From JAWMQL01 sp033283165 (GTDB lineage: Bacteria; Pseudomonadota; Gammaproteobacteria; Pseudomonadales; Halieaceae): DNA of 64,000 bases. Each line of letters begins with the position of its first letter. Within the stretch, counting starts at the first letter, position 1. The stretch lies in NCBI GenBank assembly GCA_033283165.1, contig JAWMQL010000004.1:62001-126000 (forward strand). The letters run 5' to 3'. The position numbers were made by a program, and so were the translations under genes. Under the pieces are notes generated by a model, which saw nothing but the letters and a program-made list of their open reading frames with translations, was not told the origin of the DNA and ran no database searches. This document shows positions 24,626 to 32,947 of this stretch, one piece after another.

Positions 24626-25756
24626 TCAGATGTCCAGCTGTTGGCACAGGATATTGATCGCTGCATCCGCCACGATCAGGTAGACCACCGCCGTGACGAC
24701 CGCCTCGGTGGCCGCCTGACCGACTGCCGCAGAGCTGCGCCCGGAGTTGATGCCCGAGCGGCAACCGGCAATAGCGATCAACAGGCCAAAGACGACGCTC
24801 TTGACCAGGCCGACCATCAGGTGGTCGGCGCCCAGGACAGACTGACCCTCCTTCACGTATTGCAGGAGGGTAATGCCCATGCCGCCGGAGACGATGGCGC
24901 CACCGAGGATGCCGAGTACATTGGCATAGAGCGTCAACAGAGGCATGGTCAGGACCAGGGCCAGCATCCGCGGTACCACGAGAAACTCCATGGGGGAGAT
25001 GCCCATGGTGGTGATGGCGTCGATTTCCTCATTGGTCTGCATGGTGCCCAGTTGCGCAGCGTACGCGGCACCGGTACGCCCCGCCATGACCACCGCCGTC
25101 ATCAACACCCCCATTTCCCGCATCATGCCGACGACCACGAGGTCGGCAACGTAGATTTCGGCCCCGAATTGACGTAACTGGACCGCGCCAAGGTAGGCCA
25201 GAATCATGCCCACCAGGATAGAGACAAGGCTGATGATGGCGAATGCATCGGGTCCGGCCTGGTAGCAGAAGTTGCGAAAATCCACCCAGCGGGTATTGGC
25301 CCGCCCGCTCGCCAGCCGGCCCAGGGCGATGGCGGTCTCGCCGATGAAGGCCAGGTGTTCCCGGCCGCCTTCCGCAAAACGCTGCAACATAAGGGCGGGA
25401 TGCAGTAACAGGGACGGACCCCCGCCGGCGGAATCGGTGGATTTTTGCGGCGGAACCGCCGTGGCCACCTGCAGCAGCCGCTCCACCCCGTCCGGCAGCT
25501 GCCGGAAGCGGACTTCCATGCCTTCATGCACGCAGTGATCGTGGCATTGGAGCAGAAAGGCGGGGAGAATGGCGTCCCACTGCGATACCTCGCTGCCCTC
25601 GACGGTCAGCCGGCTGCTCGCGAGCCCGCTCAACTCCCGCCGCAGACCTTCGAACGGTGGGCAGTCGGCACCCTCCAGCCAGTCCCCGGCGAGGCTCAGG
25701 AGCAGCTCATCAGCGGACTCCTCCTGCAGGATAAAGCGGGGTTGCTGTTCATTCAT
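24626..25756 (-). CDS. MlaE-family lipid ABC permease with N-terminal STAS-like domain
   Basis: Protein of 376 residues, about 110 longer than E. coli MlaE (260). Residues ~1-115 resemble a STAS-type domain (LLLSLAGDWLEGADCPP at the start; LPDGVERLLQV later), a role filled by the separate MlaB protein in the Mla system. The rest is the MlaE permease (AYLGAVQLRQFGAEIYVADL, MREMGVLMTAVVMAGRTGAAYAA, GVTTMGISPMEFLVVPR-like segment). First gene of the permease-ATPase-MCE-lipoprotein operon, which would move lipids between inner and outer membranes; direction unknown. Confidence 0.88.
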   Translation of the reverse strand: MNEQQPRFILQEESADELLLSLAGDWLEGADCPPFEGLRRELSGLASSRLTVEGSEVSQWDAILPAFLLQCHDHCVHEGMEVRFRQLPDGVERLLQVATAVPPQKSTDSAGGGPSLLLHPALMLQRFAEGGREHLAFIGETAIALGRLASGRANTRWVDFRNFCYQAGPDAFAIISLVSILVGMILAYLGAVQLRQFGAEIYVADLVVVGMMREMGVLMTAVVMAGRTGAAYAAQLGTMQTNEEIDAITTMGISPMEFLVVPRMLALVLTMPLLTLYANVLGILGGAIVSGGMGITLLQYVKEGQSVLGADHLMVGLVKSVVFGLLIAIAGCRSGINSGRSSAAVGQAATEAVVTAVVYLIVADAAINILCQQLDI

Positions 25757-25822
25757 AAGCCGTCCAGGGCCCTTCGACGCACAATGCGCAGTGTAATCAG
25801 GGCCGGGGGGGCTGCCAAGGGA

Positions 25823-26329
25823 TTACTGGAACGGCAGGGGATCGCGCAGGGGAGCGATGATGTCGTAGGCTTTCTGGTAGATATCCCTGACCGGGGTCCG
25901 GTTATCCGCCTCCCGGCGGCGGGAAATCATGGTCACCGGGAACAGGTAGTTGTCGGAATCCTTGTAGCGCAGCGCCCGGCTGCGGCCCACGCGGTCCTCA
26001 TAGATTACCCAGTGCATACCCAGGTCCTTCGCCAGCAGGTCGCCCAGGACCACGCCCATGGCCTGCAGGGTACCCGTATCGGTGGGCCGCACCAGCTCGC
26101 GGTCCAGCAGCATCTGCAGCAGGGGCAGGTCATTTTCCCTGTTGCGCCTGATCTGACTGCCGAAATGGCGCCGCACCAGGTCGTCAATGAGTTCCCGCTG
26201 CTGGCTCATGTATTGCCGGTCCAGATAGGACAGTTCGCTGATCCTGGCCTCGTCCTGGGCTACCGCCATCGGTGCCAGGAAGAGGCCGGACAACATACCC
26301 AGCAGGGACAGTCTGAGCAGGTAGCGCAT
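25823..26329 (-). CDS. Exported protein of unknown function, DUF3806-like
   Basis: Protein of 168 residues with a signal peptide (LLRLSLLGMLSGLFLAPMAVAQ, cleavage near residue 25). The mature part is mostly helical and contains LQAMGVVLGDLLAKDLGMHWVIYED and SRALRYKDSDNYLFPVTMISRR, resembling DUF3806 proteins, whose function is not known to me. It sits 66 bp after the lipid-transport operon start on the same strand and diverges from dapA, with no obvious functional tie to either. Confidence 0.7.
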   Translation of the reverse strand: MRYLLRLSLLGMLSGLFLAPMAVAQDEARISELSYLDRQYMSQQRELIDDLVRRHFGSQIRRNRENDLPLLQMLLDRELVRPTDTGTLQAMGVVLGDLLAKDLGMHWVIYEDRVGRSRALRYKDSDNYLFPVTMISRRREADNRTPVRDIYQKAYDIIAPLRDPLPFQ

Positions 26330-26482
26330 ATGCAGTCCTCAATCGCCTTTTCAGGGCACAGGATAGGGCTTCAATTTGCCGTAATCCAGTTGTCATCCGG
26401 CGCCCTACATGGATAATGGCCCAACTCGCGGCGGGCTGCAGCCCGTGCCCGCCCCTGTCCAATGAAAACCTGGAGATTGTTG

Positions 26483-27355
26483 ATGATTACCGGCAGCATC
26501 GTCGCACTGGTCACCCCCATGCATGCCGACGGCAGTGTGGACTGGGCCAGCCTGGAGCGGCTCCTCGATATGCACGTGGCGGCTGGTACCGCGGCCATCG
26601 GCGCCGTGGGCACCACAGGTGAGAGTTCGACCCTGAGTGTCCCGGAGCACTGCGAGGTCATCAAGCACTGTGTCAGCTACTGCGCTGGCCGGATCCCGGT
26701 GGTGGCGGGGACCGGGGCCAACTGTACCCGCGAGGCGATCGAGTTGACCCGCACAGCGGCTGATGCCGGCGCCGACGCCTGCCTGCTGGTGACGCCCTAC
26801 TACAACAAGCCCTCGCAACGCGGCCTGTACGAACACTACAAGGCGATCGCGGAAGCGGTGGCAGTCCCGCAGATTCTTTATAATGTGCCGGGTCGCACGG
26901 CCTGTGACCTGGCCAATGACACGGTAGACCGGCTGGCGGACCTGGAGAATATTGTGGGCATCAAGGATGCCACCGGGAACATAGCCCGTGGCGGCGAACT
27001 GATAGAGCGCTGTGGCGACCGCATTGCCGTGTACTCTGGCGACGACGCCACCGCCATGGAACTGATGCTGCTCGGGGGCAAGGGCAATATATCGGTCACG
27101 GCCAACATCGCGCCGGCGGCCATGGCGGATTTATGCCGCCTGGCGATGGCGGGCGATCGCAGTGGGGCGGAGGCGATCAACAGCTTGCTCAAGGACCTGA
27201 ATCGGGACCTTTTCCTCGAGGCCAACCCGATACCGATCAAGTGGGCCCTGTACAGGCGCGGCCTGATAGAGGAAGGTATTCGCCTGCCGCTGACCCCACT
27301 GGACGAGAAATATCACGCGGCGGTGGAAGCATCCATGGAGGCGGCGGGAATTTGA
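26483..27355 (+). CDS. dapA: 4-hydroxy-tetrahydrodipicolinate synthase
   Basis: Protein of 290 residues from ATG 26483, preceded by GGAG at 7-nt spacing; the upstream ATG at 26462 lacks this. It condenses pyruvate with aspartate semialdehyde, the first committed step of lysine/diaminopimelate synthesis. Visible active-site pieces are GTTGESSTL, YYNKPSQRGLYEHY, ILYNVPGRT (catalytic Tyr) and VGIKDATGNI (Schiff-base Lys). Its stop overlaps the bamC start by one base (TGATG), and the dapA-bamC pairing is conserved in gammaproteobacteria. Confidence 0.97.
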   Translation: MITGSIVALVTPMHADGSVDWASLERLLDMHVAAGTAAIGAVGTTGESSTLSVPEHCEVIKHCVSYCAGRIPVVAGTGANCTREAIELTRTAADAGADACLLVTPYYNKPSQRGLYEHYKAIAEAVAVPQILYNVPGRTACDLANDTVDRLADLENIVGIKDATGNIARGGELIERCGDRIAVYSGDDATAMELMLLGGKGNISVTANIAPAAMADLCRLAMAGDRSGAEAINSLLKDLNRDLFLEANPIPIKWALYRRGLIEEGIRLPLTPLDEKYHAAVEASMEAAGI

Positions 27356-28410
27356 TGAAGCAAGTGTCTCGCAAGTTGCGCACCCTGGTGGTGTTGTCGC
27401 TGCTGCTGCCCGTGAGCGGTTGTGGTTTTCTGTTCGGTGACGAAGGCGTATTCCGAGACCGTGCCGAGGATTACAAGAAAGCACCCGAACTGCCGGTAAT
27501 CGAGGTGCCGGAAGGTAAGGACTCCGACGCCCTGCACGAGATCTACGCCATTCCCGAAATCCAGGAAAGTGTGGTCCTGGCAGGGGAGTTCGAAGTTCCG
27601 CGGCCCACGCCGCTGGTGGTGGGTGAGGGGGAGGATGTCGTCCGTATCCAGAAGCTCGGCGATGAAAGCTGGGCGCTGGTCTCGGTTGCGCCGGGTCAGC
27701 TGTGGCCCCAGGTCCGCAGCTTCCTGTCCGCGGCCGGTATTCCGGTAAGCCGACTCGATGCGCGAGCCGGCGTCATGGAAACCAACTGGCTGGAGTTGGA
27801 AAACAAGCCGCTGAAATCCCGGTTTCGCTTTCGTATCGAGCGCGGCGTTCAGCGGGGCTCCTCGGAATTGCACGTGCTGCAGATGAACCAGGTGGGTGAC
27901 GGCAGCACCTGGCCCACCAGTTCCGACGATATCGAGCAGGAAGCAGAGATGCTGCGCTCCGTTTCCCAGTACGTGGCCAACAGCGCTGACACGGCGCCGG
28001 TTTCCATGATCGCCGACCAGGCGATCAGTGCCAGCGGCAAGGTTGCCCTGCGCGAAGCATCCGCCGGCTATACCTACGTCGAACTGGAACTGCCCTTCAA
28101 TCGCGCCTGGGCTTCCGTGTCCAGGGCCCTGCAGCGGTCCGGTTTCGAGATCACCGATCGCGACCGTAGTGCGGGTCGCTTCTACGCCCGGTTCACCGGG
28201 CCCCAGGAAGAAGAGGAAGAGGGCTGGTTTGACTGGTTGTTTGGTGGTGGCGACGAGCACCCGCTGGCGGGGCAGGATTTTATTATCAGCATCGACTCCC
28301 AGGGCGAGGAAATGGTTCATGTCCGGCTGTGGCTGGCGGACGAGACGGCGACGCTGGCAAAACGGGATGAGCAGTCACTGTTGACGCTGATCAAGGGCAA
28401 TATCAGTTAG
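27355..28410 (+). CDS. bamC: Outer membrane assembly lipoprotein BamC
   Basis: Protein of 351 residues from ATG 27355, beginning on the last base of the dapA stop. Lipoprotein signal with lipobox LPVSGC. An unstructured N-terminal lasso follows (FRDRAEDYKKAPELPVIEVP), which binds BamD in characterised BamC, then two helix-grip domains (residues ~95-220 and ~225-345). Non-essential part of the Bam beta-barrel assembly machine; bamA lies 30 kb away in this window. Confidence 0.93.
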   Translation: MKQVSRKLRTLVVLSLLLPVSGCGFLFGDEGVFRDRAEDYKKAPELPVIEVPEGKDSDALHEIYAIPEIQESVVLAGEFEVPRPTPLVVGEGEDVVRIQKLGDESWALVSVAPGQLWPQVRSFLSAAGIPVSRLDARAGVMETNWLELENKPLKSRFRFRIERGVQRGSSELHVLQMNQVGDGSTWPTSSDDIEQEAEMLRSVSQYVANSADTAPVSMIADQAISASGKVALREASAGYTYVELELPFNRAWASVSRALQRSGFEITDRDRSAGRFYARFTGPQEEEEEGWFDWLFGGGDEHPLAGQDFIISIDSQGEEMVHVRLWLADETATLAKRDEQSLLTLIKGNIS

Positions 28411-28447
28411 TGTCACCCCGGGTGGTTTGAGGAGGACGAAATCGATT

Positions 28448-29206
28448 ATGCGATTCGCTTCCCTGGGCAGCGGCAGTAAGGGTAACGCTACCCTGGTGGC
28501 CGGGGCCGGTACCCTGGTAATGATCGACTGCGGTTTTTCGGTCAGGCAGGCCACCCTGCGGCTGCAGGCCCTCGGCGTCGACCCCGCGGAGTTGGACGCG
28601 ATCCTCGTCACCCATGAGCACAGCGATCACAGCGCTGGCGTGGCCGCTTTTTCCCGACGCTACCAGGTACCGGTTTACCTGACCCACGGCACACACGGTA
28701 CAGGCCGTTGCGACGGCGCATTCGAGTACCGCCCCTTCAACGCCGGCGAGCGCTTCCAACTCGGGGGGCTGGAAATTCATGCGGTCGCGGTGCCCCACGA
28801 CGCGCGCGAACCCTGTCAGTATCGCATTCAGTGCCAGGGCCGTTCGCTGGGCGTGTTGACCGACCTGGGCAGTGTCACGGATCACGTGCTTGACAGCTAC
28901 AGGAGCTGTGACGCCCTGCTGCTGGAGTTCAATCACGAACTGGAATTGCTGCTGCAGGGTAATTACCCCCCCGGCCTCAAGCGCCGGGTGGCGGGCGACT
29001 GGGGGCATTTGAGTAACCAGCAGGCCTCGGAACTGCTTGCCACGCTGGACTGGCACGGTCTGCGTCACCTGGTGGTCGCGCATGTCTCGGAAAACAACAA
29101 TTGTCCGCAACGCACCGCCGATACGATCAGGGCCGTCATGGGCGACCTGGAGCGCGTGACCTGGGCCAGCCAGGGTGAGGGCTTTGGCTGGCTGACCCTG
29201 GACTGA
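28448..29206 (+). CDS. Metallo-beta-lactamase-fold hydrolase, YycJ/WalJ-like
   Basis: Protein of 252 residues from ATG 28448 (an upstream TTG would add seven). MBL motifs: N-terminal RFASLGSGSKGNATLV, VTHEHSDHSAGV (metal-binding HxHxDH), VPHDAREPCQYRI, GVLTDLG and HLVVAHVSENNN. It resembles YycJ/WalJ-type nucleases or phosphodiesterases. The dapA-bamC-MBL order is also found in Pseudomonas, usually followed by purC; purC is absent here and an acyltransferase gene converges instead. Confidence 0.88.
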   Translation: MRFASLGSGSKGNATLVAGAGTLVMIDCGFSVRQATLRLQALGVDPAELDAILVTHEHSDHSAGVAAFSRRYQVPVYLTHGTHGTGRCDGAFEYRPFNAGERFQLGGLEIHAVAVPHDAREPCQYRIQCQGRSLGVLTDLGSVTDHVLDSYRSCDALLLEFNHELELLLQGNYPPGLKRRVAGDWGHLSNQQASELLATLDWHGLRHLVVAHVSENNNCPQRTADTIRAVMGDLERVTWASQGEGFGWLTLD

Positions 29207-29236
29207 AGCGAGGGCGCGGGCAGCGCTATTCGGGGG

Positions 29237-30127
29237 CTAGTCTTGCTGCTCCCGTTGCGCGGTGGCTTGCGCATGCGCCTCCTCGCTGGCCCGGTCGCGC
29301 TTCCAGCGGCGGTTACTCCACAACCAGCTTTCCGGTTCGGCGCGAATGGCCCGTTCCGCCAGCTCCGCGTAGCGCTCGGTAATCATGTGACTGTCCTTGT
29401 CGTAGGGTGGCTCCGCAAGGCGGTGAAACTCCAGTTCGTAATGGCCGCGACGCAGGCGCCGGCACTGGGCGAACAGGACCGGGAATTTGGTCATCTTGGC
29501 TATGACTTCCGTGCCCAGGTAGAAAGCCGACTCCTGGTTCAGGAAACGGGTCCAGTAGGTACGCTCGTGCCGGGTTGGCGCCTGGTCGGCCACCATGACA
29601 AAGAGGCGGAATTCCCGCCGTCTGCGCAGGATGTCCCGGGTGGATTCCTCCATGGACAAAGGCCGGGAGCCGAACTGGCTGCGTATGTTGAATATCAGCC
29701 GATCGACGGCCTCGTTGTGCAGCGGCTTGTACACCGGGTCTATGGGAACGCCGAGTGCCGCTACCGCCCCGTGTAACATCCACTCCCAGTTGCCCTGGTG
29801 GATTGTCAGCACGATGACCGAATCCCTGAGCCCGTTACTCGCCTCTCGCAGCACCTCAGGGTTGCGCACGTGCATGCGCCGGAGGAAATCCTCCCGCCGC
29901 ATACGGCGAGCCCTGACGATTTCAAAAGCCACCTGGCACAATTGGCGGTAGAAACGTTTGCTCAGAACTGTGATCTCCTTCGCGCTTTTGTCAGGAAAAG
30001 CGCGGGACAGGTTCTGACGCACCACTGCTTTGCGGTAGCCTGAGACATAGTAGAGCAGCAGGTAAGCCAGCCAGGCTATCAGGTATAAAACCGGTAGAGG
30101 CAGCCAGGCAAGCGCGCGATAGATCAA
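29237..30127 (-). CDS. LpxL/HtrB-family lipid A acyltransferase
   Basis: Protein of 296 residues; the ORF begins with TTG at 30127, preceded by AGGAGG. N-terminal hydrophobic anchor (LPLPVLYLIAWLAYLLLYY), then QNLSRAFPDKSAKEI and the catalytic H-x4-E in TIHQGNWEW. Family members transfer secondary acyl chains to Kdo2-lipid IVA at the inner membrane. The C-terminal tail is charged (RASEEAHAQATAQREQQD). It converges on the MBL gene and lies 23 bp downstream of a small lipoprotein gene. Confidence 0.88.
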   Translation of the reverse strand: MIYRALAWLPLPVLYLIAWLAYLLLYYVSGYRKAVVRQNLSRAFPDKSAKEITVLSKRFYRQLCQVAFEIVRARRMRREDFLRRMHVRNPEVLREASNGLRDSVIVLTIHQGNWEWMLHGAVAALGVPIDPVYKPLHNEAVDRLIFNIRSQFGSRPLSMEESTRDILRRRREFRLFVMVADQAPTRHERTYWTRFLNQESAFYLGTEVIAKMTKFPVLFAQCRRLRRGHYELEFHRLAEPPYDKDSHMITERYAELAERAIRAEPESWLWSNRRWKRDRASEEAHAQATAQREQQD

Positions 30128-30150
30128 GGGGCTGCGGCCTCCTGCCTCAC

Positions 30151-30654
30151 TCAGCGCTTGCAGTGCTGCGGCAGCAGCAGTGATTCCAGCGTGATCAGGG
30201 CGGCCTGGTCCGGGCAGCGCAGGGAGCCGTTACCGCGCAGGTCCAGCACGGCCAGGGCGGGTAACCGGTAGAGAGGGATCGGGTCGATCACGCGGTTCCC
30301 GTTGAGGTACAGTTCCTGCAGCGAGGTGATGGCCGACAGCGGAGCCAGATCGGTAATCTCGTTGTGCGACAGCTCAATGCGGGACAGCGCGGTGAATGTG
30401 GCCAGCCCCTTGAGCGAGGCGACGGCGGCACCGGGACAGTCGAGTTCCTGCAGCTGTGCGGCGCTGGAGACCTTGTATTCGGCGATGGCCCGGGCCACGC
30501 AGTCTGCCAGTGCCGGGTCCTCGATGGAGTAGTCGCTGAACAACGGCCTGGGCGTGTAGACCACACGGTCGTTGACGGTCAGGTCGTAACTGCTGCAAGC
30601 ACCGAGCAGGACCGGAGAAAAGATGAATAAAAAAATAAGCAATCGCCTGATCAT
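30151..30654 (-). CDS. Small leucine-rich-repeat lipoprotein of unknown function
   Basis: Protein of 167 residues. Lipoprotein signal with lipobox LLGACSS (Cys about residue 20). After ~70 residues come three or four LRR units: LKGLATFTALSRIELSHN, LAPLSAITSLQELYLNGN and IPLYRLPALAVLDLRGN. Cysteines at both ends of the repeat block (about residues 73, 149, 165) could cap it by disulfides. LRR arrays bind proteins or glycans; no partner is evident. Confidence 0.72.
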   Translation of the reverse strand: MIRRLLIFLFIFSPVLLGACSSYDLTVNDRVVYTPRPLFSDYSIEDPALADCVARAIAEYKVSSAAQLQELDCPGAAVASLKGLATFTALSRIELSHNEITDLAPLSAITSLQELYLNGNRVIDPIPLYRLPALAVLDLRGNGSLRCPDQAALITLESLLLPQHCKR

Positions 30655-30748
30655 GAGTCATCAGTTCTCCGTGACTGGGTGCCTGTAACGTGGTTCGCCG
30701 GGCGGCACACCCCTATAATGCTACCGTGTCCCAAAGACAAAAACGAGC

Positions 30749-32026
30749 ATGGCCATGACAGACAACCCCTACAGTGCGTCGACTGCAAGTCCCGGTCGCG
30801 ATGCCGTTCCAGCCGTCATCAGTATCGTGCAACGCGGCAATCTCAAGGTGCTGGAAGAGACCTTGCGCAAACAATGGCGACTGGGCCAGAACATGGTGCT
30901 GTGCTGGGGAGCGGACGAGCGCGGGCTCCTGGTGATTCTCGTGCCCCACTACTTTCTCGGCAACTACAGTGCCACAGTACAGGGTAGCGAGGGTGGCGAC
31001 AACGAGCACTTCGTCCAGGAACTGCTGTCGGGCCGGCGCCGCAAAAGCCGCGAAGATCTGCTGGCCATTGCCGAGCGCCTCGGTGTCTCTCCCACTTTCA
31101 TCAAGTTGAATTCGCCACTGGAGGACGAGCCACCGGTACTGGAGGCCGTGGAACAGTTGATCAGGCGGTACGGCCTTGGGTTCGTGCCCCGCCGGGCAGT
31201 GCTGCTGTTCGATATCGTGGACTTTTCCCTGCACACACCATTCGAACAGGCCAGCCAGCTGAACAGCCTATCCTATTCCATGAACTCGGCGTACAACAAG
31301 CTGCTGGCCCAGGGTATAGAGATCAATTTTGCCCGCACCACCACCGGCGACGGGTATTACGTTTGGAACCGGGACCTGGGTCCCTATTCTCACCAGGACC
31401 TGTTCTTCTTCATGGTCCTGGTGGTGGCGGACAATGCCATTGCCCGGGCTGCTTCCCGTGGCAAGACCGTACCGCGCATTCGCAGTGCATTCCACATCGG
31501 TAGCCACTACGAGTTGTATCAGGCCGAGGGCATCAACCCCACCGTCTTCAGCTATATCGTCGGCGATGTCACCATCGAACTGGCTCGCATGCTGGACTTC
31601 GCCCAACCCGGACAGATTCTGGTGGGGGAGTTCGACTGGGCCGGAGAAAACGGGGTCGGTGCCACGCCGGCGTTCGTGCGGCACTGCAATCTCGAACTCG
31701 AGACCCTCAAGGGACTGCGCCTGTCGCGCAAGGAAATTCATACCATGCACTGCCGCCTGTCCACGGTGCGCGATGAGCAGGGGCAGCCGATGCCACGACA
31801 GTTTCGCATTACTGACAAGCACGGATTCAGTCGGCAGGCCTACAACCTCGAGGTCGACATAGAGACGGCCGGGGGAGGACTCCGGCTGGGCCTGACCGAA
31901 GCGCAATTGCCCGGGGGTGGACCGCCTGCCAACGTCGACAGTGACTCGGCGCCGGCGTTGGCTGGTGCGGACGGGCCGGTGGCTGGAAATCCGGTCGCAG
32001 CCGGCAGTCAGGGCGCCGGAGACTGA
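30749..32026 (+). CDS. Class III nucleotidyl cyclase-like protein, possibly non-canonical
   Basis: Protein of 425 residues. Residues ~1-145 are an N-terminal region I do not recognise. Residues ~148-335 resemble a class III adenylate/guanylate cyclase domain: LLFDIVDFS (metal Asp155) and TTGDGYYVWN (metal Asp201 in TGDG). Later pieces are RSAFHIGSHYELY, GDVTIELARMLDFA (Arg280) and PGQILVG. The catalytic Asn expected two positions after VN/TV in this element is not evident (TIELAR), so activity may be altered. The last ~50 residues are low-complexity Gly/Ala/Pro. It is 3 nt upstream of an HD phosphodiesterase-like gene, suggesting a make-and-break cyclic nucleotide pair. Confidence 0.68.
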   Translation: MAMTDNPYSASTASPGRDAVPAVISIVQRGNLKVLEETLRKQWRLGQNMVLCWGADERGLLVILVPHYFLGNYSATVQGSEGGDNEHFVQELLSGRRRKSREDLLAIAERLGVSPTFIKLNSPLEDEPPVLEAVEQLIRRYGLGFVPRRAVLLFDIVDFSLHTPFEQASQLNSLSYSMNSAYNKLLAQGIEINFARTTTGDGYYVWNRDLGPYSHQDLFFFMVLVVADNAIARAASRGKTVPRIRSAFHIGSHYELYQAEGINPTVFSYIVGDVTIELARMLDFAQPGQILVGEFDWAGENGVGATPAFVRHCNLELETLKGLRLSRKEIHTMHCRLSTVRDEQGQPMPRQFRITDKHGFSRQAYNLEVDIETAGGGLRLGLTEAQLPGGGPPANVDSDSAPALAGADGPVAGNPVAAGSQGAGD

Positions 32027-32029
32027 CCT

Positions 32030-32947
32030 GTGCTGGATCCGGCCCGGCGCGGGCATATGGACGTGAGCAATACGGTGGATGTAACCGATCCCACCGATGT
32101 TACCGCGGCATTGCGCCGTATCCTGGATCGTCGCTACCCGGAATACGACTTCTCCCCGGTCGACCGCCTGGTTGGGGACCTGGACCGCCTGTACCGCGGC
32201 GATTACCCGGGTTTCCGCGCCTGTGACGTGGCCTACCACGACCTGCAGCACGTTATGGATGTGAGCCTGGCCATGGTCCGGCTGATCGATGGCTACGAGA
32301 GCCGGCACCAGGACGGAGCCCGGCTGGGCCCTGAGCGGGCGCTGGCCGGCGTGGCCGCGGCGCTCTTTCACGACGCTGGCTATATTCGCCGCGAGCGCGA
32401 CAACCGGCACCGTAACGGCGCCGAGTATACCCGTATTCACGTCAGCCGCAGCGCGCGTTTCCTGTCGGAGTACCTGCCGACGGTGGGCCTGCGGCGACTG
32501 CTGCCATGCTGCGAGCGTATCGTCCACTTCACCGGCTACGAACGGGAGATTTCAACCCTGGTGGTGGAGGATTCCGGGGAGCGAGCGCTGGGCGCCCTGC
32601 TCGGCACGGCAGACCTGATCGCCCAGATGGCCGACGTCGACTACCTGCGCAAGGTGCGTAAATACCTGTACCGGGAGTTCAGGCAGGGTGGCATGGCGGG
32701 CAGGGAGGGGTACTATTCCACCACCGGGACGATCTATCGTTCACCTCAGCACCTGATGGAAGCCACGCCGGGATTTATACAAGATGCCATAGAAACCCGC
32801 CTTGAGGGCAGTTTCGGCGGTGTCTATCGTTACGCCGCGGATCATTTTGGCGGTCCGAATCTCTATATGGAGGCCATCGAGCACAACCTCCGCAGCCTGC
32901 GGAAGCTACTGCGGCAGCCTGATCGTGCCGCTGCCGGGGTCCGGTGA
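32030..32947 (+). CDS. HD-domain phosphohydrolase resembling cyclic nucleotide phosphodiesterase
   Basis: Protein of 305 residues from GTG 32030, which has GGAG at 8-nt spacing and lies 3 nt after the cyclase-like stop; ATG 32057 is an alternative. The metal site looks like that of class I PDEases: YHDLQHVMDV (His70, His74), ALFHDAGYI (His114, Asp115) and TADLIAQMAD (Asp195). Such domains hydrolyse cyclic nucleotides or other phosphoesters. Coupling to the cyclase-like gene supports a signalling pair, but the nucleotide is unknown. Its stop overlaps rsmJ (GTGA). Confidence 0.72.
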   Translation: MLDPARRGHMDVSNTVDVTDPTDVTAALRRILDRRYPEYDFSPVDRLVGDLDRLYRGDYPGFRACDVAYHDLQHVMDVSLAMVRLIDGYESRHQDGARLGPERALAGVAAALFHDAGYIRRERDNRHRNGAEYTRIHVSRSARFLSEYLPTVGLRRLLPCCERIVHFTGYEREISTLVVEDSGERALGALLGTADLIAQMADVDYLRKVRKYLYREFRQGGMAGREGYYSTTGTIYRSPQHLMEATPGFIQDAIETRLEGSFGGVYRYAADHFGGPNLYMEAIEHNLRSLRKLLRQPDRAAAGVR

